Below, one piece after another: positions 5,535 to 5,580 of a stretch of DNA of 5,580 nt. This DNA comes from Deltaproteobacteria bacterium RBG_16_54_11 (lineage in GTDB: Bacteria; Desulfobacterota; B13-G15; RBG-16-54-18), in contig MGQS01000013.1 of the NCBI GenBank assembly GCA_001797905.1, positions 1-5,580 of the forward strand, written 5' to 3'. A model generated the notes under the pieces. That model had not been told where the DNA came from. It did not search any database and was given only the letters and a program-made list of their open reading frames with translations. Numbering within the stretch: the stretch's first letter is position 1; each line of letters opens with the position of its first letter. A program made the position numbers and the translations under genes.

Positions 5535-5580
5535 ATGAAGGTGAATAAAATAGCCATTGTCGGGAAAAATACAATATATC
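5535..5580 (+). CDS. Start of an unidentified gene, cut by the window end
   Basis: An ATG at 5535 follows GGAGG (5524-5528) with a six-base spacer, 33 nt after the comF stop. The 15 visible codons read MKVNKIAIVGKNTIY. A short basic start leading into a beta-strand (KIAIVGK) suits many nucleotide-binding folds; an NAD kinase N-terminus is one possibility, but too little is visible to name it. It is probably part of the same transcription unit as comF. Confidence 0.7.
   Translation, partial: MKVNKIAIVGKNTIY

Overview
The window reads as a compact stretch of bacterial core chromosome. All recognisable genes lie on the + strand: the 3' part of proB, then proA, nadD, rsfS, a membrane-anchored TPR protein that combines LapA-like and LapB-like parts, comF, and the first codons of one more gene. 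The order proB-proA-nadD-rsfS, followed by a TPR/zinc-ribbon protein and comF, together with an envelope (LPS) assembly protein, suggests a Gram-negative bacterium. A deltaproteobacterial (Desulfobacterota-like) lineage is my best guess. That placement is an inference from gene content and order, not a search result.

Region 1-2537 is a tight proline/NAD cluster. ProB and ProA carry out consecutive steps of proline synthesis (glutamate to glutamyl phosphate to glutamate semialdehyde). NadD adenylylates nicotinate mononucleotide on the way to NAD, and its start overlaps the end of proA. A small GC-rich hairpin lies in the 70-nt proB-proA gap.

Region 2538-2961 is a 424-nt gap without a convincing gene, and it is the most unusual part of the window. 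A weak terminator-like structure follows nadD, and an extended -10 promoter candidate comes just after it. Beyond that the gap holds a nested inverted repeat, four copies of a 14-bp hairpin palindrome (consensus TGRCC-YTTT-GGYCA, one variant with a compensatory base-pair change), a 9-bp tandem repeat, and a perfect 20-bp palindrome sitting on the rsfS start codons. It may be a structured 5' leader of rsfS, a small RNA locus, a regulator-binding array, or a repeat insertion. The sequence alone does not decide.

Region 2962-5580 starts with rsfS (ribosomal silencing factor). After 80 nt comes a 448-aa protein in which a LapA-like two-helix membrane hairpin is joined to LapB-like TPRs and a C-terminal CX2C-X10-CX2C zinc ribbon, that is, LapA and LapB in one chain. 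comF (double zinc-finger phosphoribosyltransferase-like protein) starts at the base immediately after that gene's stop codon. The window ends 46 nt into a further gene with a good ribosome binding site. I see no tRNA, rRNA, insertion sequence or CRISPR array.
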